Shown piece after piece: positions 1 through 5,037 of a DNA stretch of 5,489 bases (the first letter of the stretch is position 1; each line of letters begins with the position of its first letter). Source of the DNA: Intestinibacillus sp964580155 (GTDB lineage: Bacteria; Bacillota; Clostridia; Oscillospirales; Butyricicoccaceae); NCBI GenBank assembly GCA_964580155.1, contig CAZOJP010000065.1, positions 1-5,489 on the forward strand, in the 5' to 3' direction. The notes under the pieces are model-generated. The model was not told the origin of the DNA, made no database searches, and worked only from the letters and a program-made list of their open reading frames with translations. The position numbers and the translations under genes were made by a program.

Positions 1-189
1 CGCAACGCGCTCTTTGAGTTCGCGCAGCGCATCGCTGAAATGTGCGGAGACCGCGACCAGCTCAACAAGGGCAAGCCGCTCGACAAGGCCGACCGCGAGT
101 GGTATCGCAACAACCGCCACATGGTGGATATTAAGACCAAGTACACAGCGCAAGAGGACGCGGTGCTTAACCAGTGGGGTGCCAAGTAG
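1..189 (+). CDS. 3' end of an unidentified, probably phage-encoded gene (5' cut by window)
   Basis: Frame 1 is open from the first base to a TAG at 187-189, giving the last 62 residues of a protein. The fragment is hydrophilic and charged, with a predicted helical character, and ends in NQWGAK. I do not recognise a family. It lies on the same strand as the tape measure gene and is separated from it only by an opposite-strand gene. In siphophage and myophage tail modules the gene just upstream of the tape measure is usually a tail assembly chaperone, so that role is possible by position only. Its stop is 4 bp from the stop of the convergent gene, and no terminator hairpin is visible between them. 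A longer reading frame overlapping it from position 14 encodes a low-complexity Ser/Thr/Arg-rich product and is a shadow. Confidence 0.6.
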   Translation, partial: RNALFEFAQRIAEMCGDRDQLNKGKPLDKADREWYRNNRHMVDIKTKYTAQEDAVLNQWGAK

Positions 190-193
190 AGGG

Positions 194-1087
194 CTATGCG
201 AGCAAGTAGCAGTTGTTGAGCTGCACGTTCACGAGATTTTCTCCGACACACTTGCCGATGAGTTTAACGCTGTCGCCTTTGGAAACACTCCCGACTGCGC
301 TCTCCTGCTCAGCGCCGAAGAAACACTGAACCCCCGTCAAACCATAGGCAGACCCGTCTTGCAGGGCAATATACGTCTGGTTAATCACGTTTTTGCCGAT
401 ATCAGACACGGTCCCGGTGACGACAACCACCTTGTCTTTGTAGGCGCTGTCTGCGCTTACCTCGTTGGCATCATAGGCGTTATAGAGGTCAACCGCTGTA
501 ATGTTGATTGCCGTGCCGCACAGCTCAGACAAAAAAGCGTCAACCGATGCGGCTGCGTCTGGGTGCTCGGCCTTTACGCTGTCGCACTTGGCGATTGCGG
601 TTAGGTATCTGCCGCCGGAAAAGTCGTCGGCTGCTGCGTCAAGCAAGCTCTGCACTGTCTGCTCAGGCGATGATGTGCCGCTCTGCCGCGAACTGCTAGA
701 AGCCGCGCCAGACCACGCCGCGGCCACGATGAGCACACAGGCAGCGATTGCAAGCGCGTTGCGCACGGGGTGCCGTCTTTTTTGCGCTGGGGACGTAAGC
801 GCCGCGAGCGCGCCGCGATCGGATACGACCAGCTTGCCCCACCAGTCATGCGTAACCGCGAGGCTGACAACCGGGGCGCTATCCCCTACGGCAACGGACA
901 CGGTTTTTTTAGCCCGGCCGCCGTGCAGGAAAGCGACGGTGTGCGCGCCACTGGCCGTGTGTACGCTGATAGCCCCTCCGTTTTTCAGCTTTCCGACAAA
1001 CATTCCATCGATTTCGACGCTATACGTTTTCGCGCCGCACGAAAAGCGCGCTTCACGCGTTACGTTGATTTTGTATGCATCCATCAT
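194..1087 (-). CDS. Membrane-anchored protein with C-terminal OB-fold (tRNA_anti-like) domain, cargo gene in a phage tail module
   Basis: A 297-residue protein starting ATG-ATG at 1087, preceded by GGAGG five bases upstream. Residues 1-90 are a beta-rich domain rich in Gly and Val. Residues about 111-127 (ALAIAACVLIVAAAW) form one hydrophobic segment preceded by KRRHPVR, predicting a cytoplasmic N-terminus and an outside C-terminus. A Ser-rich linker (128-140) and a helical stretch (143-190) follow. Residues about 196-295 have the pattern of the tRNA_anti-like OB-fold family: a DLYNAYDANEV opening, then KVVVVTGTVSDIG, then a GDSVKLIGKC strand and VQLNNCYLL at the end. Proteins of this family are often exported or membrane-bound and of unknown role. 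The gene sits against the direction of the tail genes, between the tape measure gene and its upstream neighbour, which is typical of a moron (cargo gene) with its own promoter. Family assignment is by pattern recognition; function is unknown. Confidence 0.82.
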   Translation of the reverse strand: MMDAYKINVTREARFSCGAKTYSVEIDGMFVGKLKNGGAISVHTASGAHTVAFLHGGRAKKTVSVAVGDSAPVVSLAVTHDWWGKLVVSDRGALAALTSPAQKRRHPVRNALAIAACVLIVAAAWSGAASSSSRQSGTSSPEQTVQSLLDAAADDFSGGRYLTAIAKCDSVKAEHPDAAASVDAFLSELCGTAINITAVDLYNAYDANEVSADSAYKDKVVVVTGTVSDIGKNVINQTYIALQDGSAYGLTGVQCFFGAEQESAVGSVSKGDSVKLIGKCVGENLVNVQLNNCYLLA

Positions 1088-1123
1088 TTATTCCTCCGTT
1101 TCAAAAATCAAGGTGGTGAGACT
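1088..1123. promoter_or_regulatory. Divergent ribosome-binding sites of the cargo gene and the tape measure gene
   Basis: The 36 bp between two divergent starts hold both Shine-Dalgarno sites. On the minus strand GGAGG (1093-1097) lies five bases before ATG 1087. On the plus strand AAGGTGG (1110-1116) lies seven bases before ATG 1124. There is no room for promoters here, so the promoter of the minus-strand gene must lie inside the tape measure coding region, and that of the tape measure must lie further upstream in the tail operon or inside the cargo gene. Confidence 0.7.
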
Positions 1124-1864
1124 ATGGCAGACGGTTCGATAACATTTTCCACTGAGCTGGACAACAAACAACTGGAAAAAGAACTAATTAAAACAAAACG
1201 AGAGGTTGAGAAGCTCGAAGAGAGCATATCAACCGCAGAATCCAAGAAATCGCCGCTTGTAGAGCAAGCGCAAGAACTTGAAATCAAAATGCGCGCGGCA
1301 CGCGAAGAAGCGGAGCGTGCAAAAGAAGCGTGGGTCAGCGGCGTGGCAGGTGCTGACGGCCAGCAAGCAGAAGCGGTGCAGCGTGCGGCCGCGCTTGCAG
1401 CGGAGCACGAAAAAGTCGTTGCACAGATTGACAAAATCGACGCGAAACTACTGCCGGCCTACGAAAAACTCGACGGCATGAAAGACAAAGCCGGTGGGCT
1501 TGCGGAGAACATCCGCGACGCGTCCACAGAAACCAACGTCATGGGCAAGGCGCTTGACCGCGCATCCGCATACGTTGAGCGCATGGGCAAGCACTTTGCG
1601 ACGCTCGTGCGGCGCGTGGTGGTGTTTTCCTTGCTCTCGTCCGCTATCCGCTCCATGCGCGACGCTATGGGCAAGATGATACTTGCTAACGACGACGCAG
1701 CGCAGGCGGTTGCACGTCTCAAGGGTGCACTGCTAACGCTTGCACAGCCGCTGCTTAACGTTATTATCCCTGCATTTACCGCGTTTGTCAACGTACTTAC
1801 GCGAGTTGTTGTAACAATCGCGCGCGTGCTTGCGGCGCGCGTGGGAGGGTGCGGCGGTTTGTGA
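1124..1864 (+). CDS. Phage tail tape measure protein, N-terminal part only (truncated by a repeat)
   Basis: A 246-residue frame starting at ATG 1124 with AAGGTGG seven bases upstream. Residues 1-10 (MADGSITFST) and the following ELDNKQLEKELIKTKREVEKLE are the typical opening of Clostridia tape measure proteins. Residues 12-66 and 85-118 are charged, heptad-like coiled coil. Two hydrophobic stretches follow, at 159-176 and 203-238 (with PLLNVIIPAFTAFVNVLTR), as in tape measure proteins that enter the membrane or lumen. Full members are usually much longer, from several hundred to over a thousand residues. Here the protein-like sequence ends at about residue 236, and the last ten residues (AARVGGCGGL) and the TGA are encoded by repeat copy A. 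The gene is therefore probably non-functional, and the rest of the tail module is missing downstream. An assembly join at the repeat could create the same picture. Confidence 0.85.
   Translation: MADGSITFSTELDNKQLEKELIKTKREVEKLEESISTAESKKSPLVEQAQELEIKMRAAREEAERAKEAWVSGVAGADGQQAEAVQRAAALAAEHEKVVAQIDKIDAKLLPAYEKLDGMKDKAGGLAENIRDASTETNVMGKALDRASAYVERMGKHFATLVRRVVVFSLLSSAIRSMRDAMGKMILANDDAAQAVARLKGALLTLAQPLLNVIIPAFTAFVNVLTRVVVTIARVLAARVGGCGGL
1139..1167 (-). promoter_or_regulatory. Weak candidate promoter of the cargo gene, inside the tape measure coding start
   Basis: On the minus strand TTGTTG (1167-1162, 3 of 6 to the -35 consensus) and TGTTAT (1144-1139, 4 of 6 to the -10 consensus) are spaced by 17 bp. 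A transcript would start near 1133 and have a leader of about 45 bases before ATG 1087. The match is modest and could be chance; position and spacing are the only support. Confidence 0.25.
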
Positions 1865-1948
1865 AAGGGTGCGTCCGGGTGCGGTGGTGCTATCCCCCGT
1901 CCCGCGCCGCGCGCGACATTGCCCGCCACGGCGAGTGGCCGAGGGGCT
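1831..1948 (+). repeat. Interspersed structured repeat, copy A (full length)
   Basis: It aligns with 3656-3777 in the same orientation: 107 of 110 bases are identical over 1831-1940 (differences at 1863, 1928, 1936). A 4-base gap follows, then a shared GAGGGGCT. Internal structure: GGGTGCG at 1847, 1867 and 1877 (spacing 20 and 10); a 19-base near-palindrome at 1899-1917 with a single C-C mismatch; and a hairpin GCCAC-GGCGA-GTGGC at 1925-1939. No transposase reading frame is present, so it resembles a non-autonomous REP/BIME-like or MITE-like element. The left boundary may be a few bases inward, because the first GC-rich bases could belong to the tape measure gene. The right end lies 9 bp before the -35 box of the next operon. 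Confidence 0.88.
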
Positions 1949-1957
1949 ATGAAGTGG

Positions 1958-1986
1958 TTGCTATTTTGGGGATTTGGGCGTATACT
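1958..1986 (+). promoter_or_regulatory. Sigma-70/SigA-type promoter of the mrp operon
   Basis: TTGCTA (1958-1963, 4 of 6) and TATACT (1981-1986, 5 of 6) are separated by exactly 17 bp. Transcription should start near 1993, giving a leader of about 40 bases. The promoter lies just right of repeat copy A, so the operon has its own intact promoter despite the repeat and phage remnant upstream. Confidence 0.65.
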
Positions 1987-2013
1987 ATATGGAACAGATA
2001 TATGTCAAAAAAC

Positions 2014-2020
2014 AAAGGAG
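2014..2020 (+). promoter_or_regulatory. Ribosome-binding site that selects the mrp start
   Basis: AAAGGAG is 11 bases before ATG 2032. An in-frame ATG at 2002 lies upstream of this site, only about nine bases after the predicted transcription start, and has no good Shine-Dalgarno. It is therefore unlikely to be used. Confidence 0.7.
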
Positions 2021-2031
2021 TGTCAAACATC

Positions 2032-2850
2032 ATGGGTTGCACCCACAACTGTGATTCCTGCTCTTCCGGCTGCAACGAGCCGCAGAGCTTACGCAAAGAA
2101 CCCAATCCGCTGTCGACCATTCACAAGGTCATCGGCGTGGTGTCGGGCAAGGGCGGCGTGGGCAAATCACTTGTCACGTCCATGCTCGCCAGCGGTCTTG
2201 CCGCGCGCGGCAAGCATACCGCCATTCTGGATGCAGACATCACCGGCCCGTCCATCCCCAAGGCATTCGGCCTGCATGAGCGGCTGATGATGGGCGAGGG
2301 CGGCGTCATTCCTGCAAAGACCGGCAAATACGGCATCGATGTCGTGTCGATTAACCTCGTGCTCGAAAAAGAAGACGATCCGGTCATCTATCGCGGTCCC
2401 ATCCTTGCGCAGACCGTCCAGCAGTTCTGGCAGGACGTTGTGTGGCAGGATGTCGACTATATGTTCGTCGATATGCCGCCCGGCACGGGCGACGTTCCGC
2501 TGACTGTGTTCCAGTCGCTGCCGCTGGACGGCATTATCGTCATGACCTCTCCGCAGGATCTTGTCGGTATGATTGTCGGCAAGGCGGTCAACATGGCGCG
2601 CATGATGGACGTGCCCATTGTGGGCGTCATCGAAAATTACAGTTATCTTGCATGTCCGGATTGCGGCAAGCACATTTCGGTCTTTGGCGAAAGCCATGTG
2701 GACGAAGCGGCGGCGCAATACGGCCTGCCCATCCTCGCCAAGCTGCCGATTGACCCTGCGCTTGCAGCCGCGGTCGATGCCGGTGCAATCGAGGATGCCA
2801 CCCTGCCCGAAGCGCTCAGCGGCGCAATGGACGCACTGGAAGCGCTTTAA
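2032..2850 (+). CDS. mrp: Mrp/NBP35-family P-loop ATPase, iron-sulfur cluster carrier
   Basis: A 272-residue protein of normal length for the family, which binds and transfers [4Fe-4S] clusters to target proteins in the cytoplasm. Visible motifs: N-terminal cysteines C3, C7, C10 and C14 in a Cys-rich head; a deviant Walker A, VSGKGGVGKS, at 37-46 with both the signature Lys (40) and the P-loop Lys (45); AILDADITGPSIP at 64-76; DMPPGTGD (switch II/Walker B region) at 147-154; and the C-terminal CPDC pair (C208, C211), known in the family to bind a bridging cluster at the dimer interface. Start chosen by the AAAGGAG site. The next gene follows after 20 bp and shares the transcript. In Clostridia such short Mrp forms lacking the DUF59 domain are common and often lie next to NifX-like genes. 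The exact client proteins cannot be read from the sequence. Confidence 0.95.
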   Translation: MGCTHNCDSCSSGCNEPQSLRKEPNPLSTIHKVIGVVSGKGGVGKSLVTSMLASGLAARGKHTAILDADITGPSIPKAFGLHERLMMGEGGVIPAKTGKYGIDVVSINLVLEKEDDPVIYRGPILAQTVQQFWQDVVWQDVDYMFVDMPPGTGDVPLTVFQSLPLDGIIVMTSPQDLVGMIVGKAVNMARMMDVPIVGVIENYSYLACPDCGKHISVFGESHVDEAAAQYGLPILAKLPIDPALAAAVDAGAIEDATLPEALSGAMDALEAL

Positions 2851-2870
2851 CTAAAAAGGAGTGCTGATAT

Positions 2871-3317
2871 ATGCAAAAGATTGCAGTTCCAGTCAAAAAC
2901 GGACAAATTGATCCCGATCTCGGTCGGGCAAATGCATTTCTGCTCGTGACGGCGGAAGAGGGACGCGAGCTATCGCGTGAAACCGTGGACGCACCCGGCG
3001 AGGGTACGGTCTCGGTGGTCAACCTGCTTGCAGGTGTGGGTGCAACAACGCTCATCTGCGGCGAGCTGAGCCTGATGGCGCGCTCCGCGTTCCAAATGAT
3101 GGAGCTTGAAATCATCCCGGGCTGCCTGGGTGATGCGGATACGGCGGTCGCAACCCATCTGCGCGGAGAAGCGCAGGGCGATCCGTCGATTCTGGCGGTC
3201 GAAATCCAGATGGATGAAAACGATCCCATGCAGTGCATGCACGACTGCGCAAACTGCGGCGGCTGCGGCGATCCCGAGCTGCTCAAGCATATCCAAAAGG
3301 AAATCCCCGAGGTTTAA
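2871..3317 (+). CDS. NifX/NifB-type dinitrogenase iron-molybdenum cofactor family protein with C-terminal cysteine motif
   Basis: A 148-residue protein with AGGAG (2857-2861) nine bases before its ATG. Residues 1-110 match the small NifX/NafY-like fold: the IAVPVKNGQIDPDLGRA opening, a TLICGELS turn at 60-67 and IIPGCLGD at 81-88. Family members bind FeMo-co, NifB-co or other metal clusters, and many occur in organisms with no nitrogenase, where the role is unknown. The tail after about residue 112 has C122, H124, C126, C129 and C132. Its CxHxCxxC pattern equals that at the N-terminus of the upstream Mrp protein. Operon partner of mrp, with a 20 bp gap and a terminator directly after the stop. 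No nif genes are in view, so a role in general Fe-S or metal-cluster handling with Mrp is more likely than nitrogen fixation. Confidence 0.9.
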   Translation: MQKIAVPVKNGQIDPDLGRANAFLLVTAEEGRELSRETVDAPGEGTVSVVNLLAGVGATTLICGELSLMARSAFQMMELEIIPGCLGDADTAVATHLRGEAQGDPSILAVEIQMDENDPMQCMHDCANCGGCGDPELLKHIQKEIPEV

Positions 3318-3321
3318 AGGC

Positions 3322-3369
3322 AAACAGCCGGTATTCCCCCTTTTTGGGGCGGATATCGGCTGTTTTTTT
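3322..3369 (+). terminator. Intrinsic terminator of the mrp operon
   Basis: Starting 4 bases after the TAA, AAACAGCCG (3322-3330) pairs with CGGCTGTTT (3357-3365). The stem continues inward through GTATTC/GGATAT, with G-T wobbles, to CCC/GGG around a T-rich loop. It is followed by an uninterrupted T run, 3363-3369. This is a textbook Rho-independent terminator. Confidence 0.92.
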
Positions 3370-3378
3370 GCGGTTTGG

Positions 3379-3435
3379 GGTGGTGCTATCCCCCGTCCCG
3401 CGCCGCGCGCGACAGTGCCCGCCCCGGCGAGGGGC
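3379..3435 (+). repeat. Interspersed structured repeat, copy B (3' half only)
   Basis: It aligns with 3708-3764 of copy C at 56 of 57 positions (difference at 3415). It contains the 19-base near-palindrome (3395-3413) and the hairpin GCCCC-GGCGA-GGGGC (3421-3435) but lacks the GGGTGCG-rich left half. The single change, T to G at 3415, allows an alternative outer stem GTGCCC/GGGCAC. The copy starts right behind the mrp terminator. Confidence 0.85.
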
Positions 3436-3455
3436 ACCCGCTGTGCGCGGGGGCA

Positions 3456-3484
3456 CACAAGAAGGGGTCTTGCCCCTTCTTGTG
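3456..3484. repeat. Perfect 12-bp inverted repeat with 5-base loop
   Basis: CACAAGAAGGGG (3456-3467) and CCCCTTCTTGTG (3473-3484) are exact reverse complements around TCTTG. No T run follows on either strand, so it is not a classical terminator. It is immediately downstream of repeat copy B and may be part of the same composite intergenic element. Confidence 0.85.
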
Positions 3485-3525
3485 AATCATCCCCGCCTGG
3501 GTGCGGCGTGCGCGACTGTCCGGCA

Positions 3526-3557
3526 GATTTTTATTCCGGCTGCGCCGGAAAAAAATC
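3526..3557. repeat. 14-bp hairpin with single bulged A and TGC loop
   Basis: Bases 3526-3540 pair with 3544-3557 through all 14 positions, with only A3533 unpaired. The core is TTCCGGC/GCCGGAA, with A/T-rich outer arms. In either transcript the 3' arm is A-rich, not U-rich on the plus side and interrupted on the minus side, so intrinsic termination is doubtful. A role as a transcript-end stabiliser for the convergent LacI mRNA is possible. Confidence 0.75.
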
Positions 3558-3655
3558 GTGACCGTACAATTGTCGCGTGGTGGGGTGAGATGGTGGTTTC
3601 TTTCTTTTTGGGCGTGTCGGGCGTTCATGGGTGCAGATGCAGCGTCCCCGGTGAG

Positions 3656-3777
3656 TGCGGCGCGCGTGGGAGGGTGCGGCGGTTTGTAAAAGGGTGCGTC
3701 CGGGTGCGGTGGTGCTATCCCCCGTCCCGCGCCGCGCGCGACATTGCCCGCCCCGGCGAGGGGCCTGGCGAGGGGCT
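3656..3777 (+). repeat. Interspersed structured repeat, copy C (full length, overlaps the LacI 3' end)
   Basis: Direct repeat of copy A, offset by 1825 bp. It carries GGGTGCG at 3672, 3692 and 3702, the near-palindrome at 3724-3742 and the hairpin GCCCC-GGCGA-GGGGC at 3750-3764. Relative to copy A it has 4 extra bases near its right end, which form a 12-base-period duplication of GGCGAGGGGC (3755-3764 and 3767-3776). The right 63 bases are read in reverse as the last 20 codons and stop of the LacI-family gene. Confidence 0.88.
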
Positions 3778-4800
3778 GTCGATGACTTCGCGGGAAACGA
3801 TGCGGGTGCGCACATATTCCACCTCGGAAGCGGGTGATTTGCCGCGGCAGAGCAGTTCATAAAGCACGAAAACCGCGGATTCCGCGAGCTTTGCAAATTC
3901 CTGATCAATGACAAAATCCACGCGTCCGTCGAGCAAAAACTCACGCGCCCACGGGGTGAGATCGTTGCAAACAACAGGAATGCGGTGTGCCGGCTTTGCC
4001 TTGGACAGGGCGGCGACGCACGCGTCCACACTCTCGGTCGCCATATATACCCCGCGCAGCTTGGGATTTTCCCGGATTTCGCGCAGCACACCGTCATAGG
4101 TCAGATCATACCGCTCCAGACACTCGATGACCTTGGTGTGCGGCGCGTCCGCACCGGCCTCGCTCAGCCGGCGGCAAAAACCGTCGACCCGTCCGCGATG
4201 GGTCGTGTATTCCACGTTTCCGGTCACAATGAGCACCTCGCTCGCAGGGGGCACAAGGCGCAGCATCAGTCCGCCGGCCATGCGCCCGGTGCGGCTGTAA
4301 TCCTGACAGATATGACAGATGCGGCTGCTTCCGGTCACGTCGGAATCATAGGTGACAACCGGAATGCCGCGCGCGGTCAGACGGTCAATTTCCGCGCGGA
4401 TGACGGGCACATCCCCCGCGTTCAGGATGAGTCCGCGCGCGCCGCGCGCCAGCAGCCGCTCAATGCCCTCAAAATATTCGCGGGGCGTGCGTCCGCGCAT
4501 TTCCTCCACGACAATTTCAAAATCATCGCGGAAAATATTGCGCTGGGCGCGCCGGATGCCGCGGCGCATCTCGGTGACATAATACCGCAAATCCCAGTGC
4601 GCCAGCAAAAAACCGATGGTCACCCGTCCGCCTGCCGTGCGCTTGGCCGTGGGCGTGCGATAACCCGACCGCGCAATGGCAGCCTCCACGCGCGCGCGCA
4701 CCTCGGGCGCAACACCGGGGCGGTGGTTCACCACGCGGTCCACGGTGCCGCGCGATACGCCGCACTGATCCGCAATCGCTTGCGCTGTGATTTTTGCCAC
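3715..4800 (-). CDS. LacI-family transcriptional regulator, with a repeat-encoded C-terminal tail
   Basis: A 361-residue protein from GTG 4800. Residues 4-48 are the LacI helix-turn-helix and hinge region (ITAQAIADQCGVSRGTVDRVVNHRPGV). From about residue 60 (GRVTIGFLLAHWD) a periplasmic-binding-protein-like sugar-sensing domain extends to about 335, with RGLILNAGD, IPVVTYDSDV, VLIVTGNVEYTTHRGRVDGF, GVYMATES and IPVVCNDL as typical strands. Such regulators bind an operator as dimers and are released or recruited by a sugar-type ligand. The normal protein appears to end near VSREVID (residue 341). The following 20 residues (SPSPGPSP and onward) come from repeat copy C and are Pro/Ser/Arg-rich, so they are not a family feature. 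The gene is divergent from an inositol-dehydrogenase-like gene, its probable target. A GTG at 4818 is in frame but lies upstream of the Shine-Dalgarno. The ligand is not determinable here. Confidence 0.92.
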   Translation of the reverse strand: MAKITAQAIADQCGVSRGTVDRVVNHRPGVAPEVRARVEAAIARSGYRTPTAKRTAGGRVTIGFLLAHWDLRYYVTEMRRGIRRAQRNIFRDDFEIVVEEMRGRTPREYFEGIERLLARGARGLILNAGDVPVIRAEIDRLTARGIPVVTYDSDVTGSSRICHICQDYSRTGRMAGGLMLRLVPPASEVLIVTGNVEYTTHRGRVDGFCRRLSEAGADAPHTKVIECLERYDLTYDGVLREIRENPKLRGVYMATESVDACVAALSKAKPAHRIPVVCNDLTPWAREFLLDGRVDFVIDQEFAKLAESAVFVLYELLCRGKSPASEVEYVRTRIVSREVIDSPSPGPSPGRAMSRAARDGG

Positions 4801-4806
4801 GGACAA

Positions 4807-4815
4807 TCCCCCCTT
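4807..4815 (-). promoter_or_regulatory. Ribosome-binding site deciding the LacI-gene start
   Basis: On the minus strand AAGGGGGGA ends six bases before GTG 4800. The in-frame GTG 4818 precedes this site and TTG 4806 touches it, so GTG 4800, giving (M)AKITAQ as in related LacI proteins, is the best start. Confidence 0.75.
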
Positions 4816-4848
4816 CACCGGATACGATTTGTTTTTTTGTGCGCCTTT

Positions 4849-4877
4849 ATCCTATCAGACGCGCGCGCGCATTGCAA
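4849..4877 (-). promoter_or_regulatory. Candidate promoter of the LacI-family gene
   Basis: On the minus strand TTGCAA (4877-4872, 4 of 6) and TAGGAT (4854-4849, 4 of 6) are spaced by exactly 17 bp. Transcription would start near 4842, about 40 bases before GTG 4800. The spacer contains an alternating CG tract (4860-4870). Confidence 0.5.
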
Positions 4878-5008
4878 GGGCTGCGCGTGCATTTTTCTAG
4901 AAAGCACATTGCACGACACTTTTTACAAAAATAAAAGGGGTTTTTTCAGCAATTTACATAAACAATTTTGCGCGTGCTTAGGCAGAGATACAAAATTCAA
5001 ACTTCCGC

Positions 5009-5037
5009 TTGTTTTACCTATAAAATGGCTTTATAAT
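5009..5037 (+). promoter_or_regulatory. Promoter of the inositol-dehydrogenase-type gene
   Basis: A perfect -10 box TATAAT (5032-5037) lies 17 bp after TTGTTT (5009-5014, 3 of 6 to the -35 consensus). The weak -35 with perfect -10 suits a promoter that is activated or repressed. Predicted start near 5044, giving a leader of almost 80 bases. Confidence 0.7.

Larger units (their letters stand above)
3318..3714. other. Intergenic mosaic between the mrp operon and the LacI gene, no gene
   Basis: About 400 bases lie between the nifX-like stop and the LacI-gene stop. They contain the terminator, repeat copy B, a 12-bp perfect hairpin, a 14-bp hairpin with one bulge and the left part of repeat copy C. 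A further GGGTGCGGCG at 3499-3508 matches the start of the full repeat (1847-1856). Between 3558 and 3655 I see no gene or structure. Open frames crossing the region are GC-driven and have no ribosome site or recognisable protein pattern. Confidence 0.7.

Noticed and set aside
14..604. Long plus-strand open frame at the left end
   Set aside because: Its product is Ser/Thr/Arg-rich and then antisense to a convincing membrane/OB-fold protein; frame 1 gives a natural protein ending at 189.
501..1142. Plus-strand open frame antisense to the cargo gene
   Set aside because: No ribosome site, no recognisable pattern, and it mirrors the codons of the minus-strand gene.
1831..1948. Prophage attachment site (att)
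   Set aside because: The sequence recurs at two other places in the window as an interspersed repeat, there is no integrase or tRNA, and the break falls inside a tail gene, not at a phage end.
1849..2031. N-terminal extension of the Mrp frame starting inside repeat copy A
   Set aside because: It would translate repeat DNA and run across the promoter; the good ribosome site and family N-terminus place the start at 2032.
3526..3557. Intrinsic terminator for either neighbouring gene
   Set aside because: The T-rich segment belongs to the stem arm and is not a trailing U run on either strand; kept only as a hairpin.
1831..3777. CRISPR array
   Set aside because: The repeats are too long and too far apart, with genes between them; there are no regular spacers and no cas genes.
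3233..3862. Long plus-strand frame across the intergenic mosaic
   Set aside because: It crosses the terminator, hairpins and two repeat copies, is Arg/Gly/Pro-rich as expected of GC-rich noncoding DNA, and overlaps two well-supported genes.
3531..4097. Minus-strand frame overlapping the LacI gene end
   Set aside because: Out of frame with a clear LacI protein and with no plausible start or domain.
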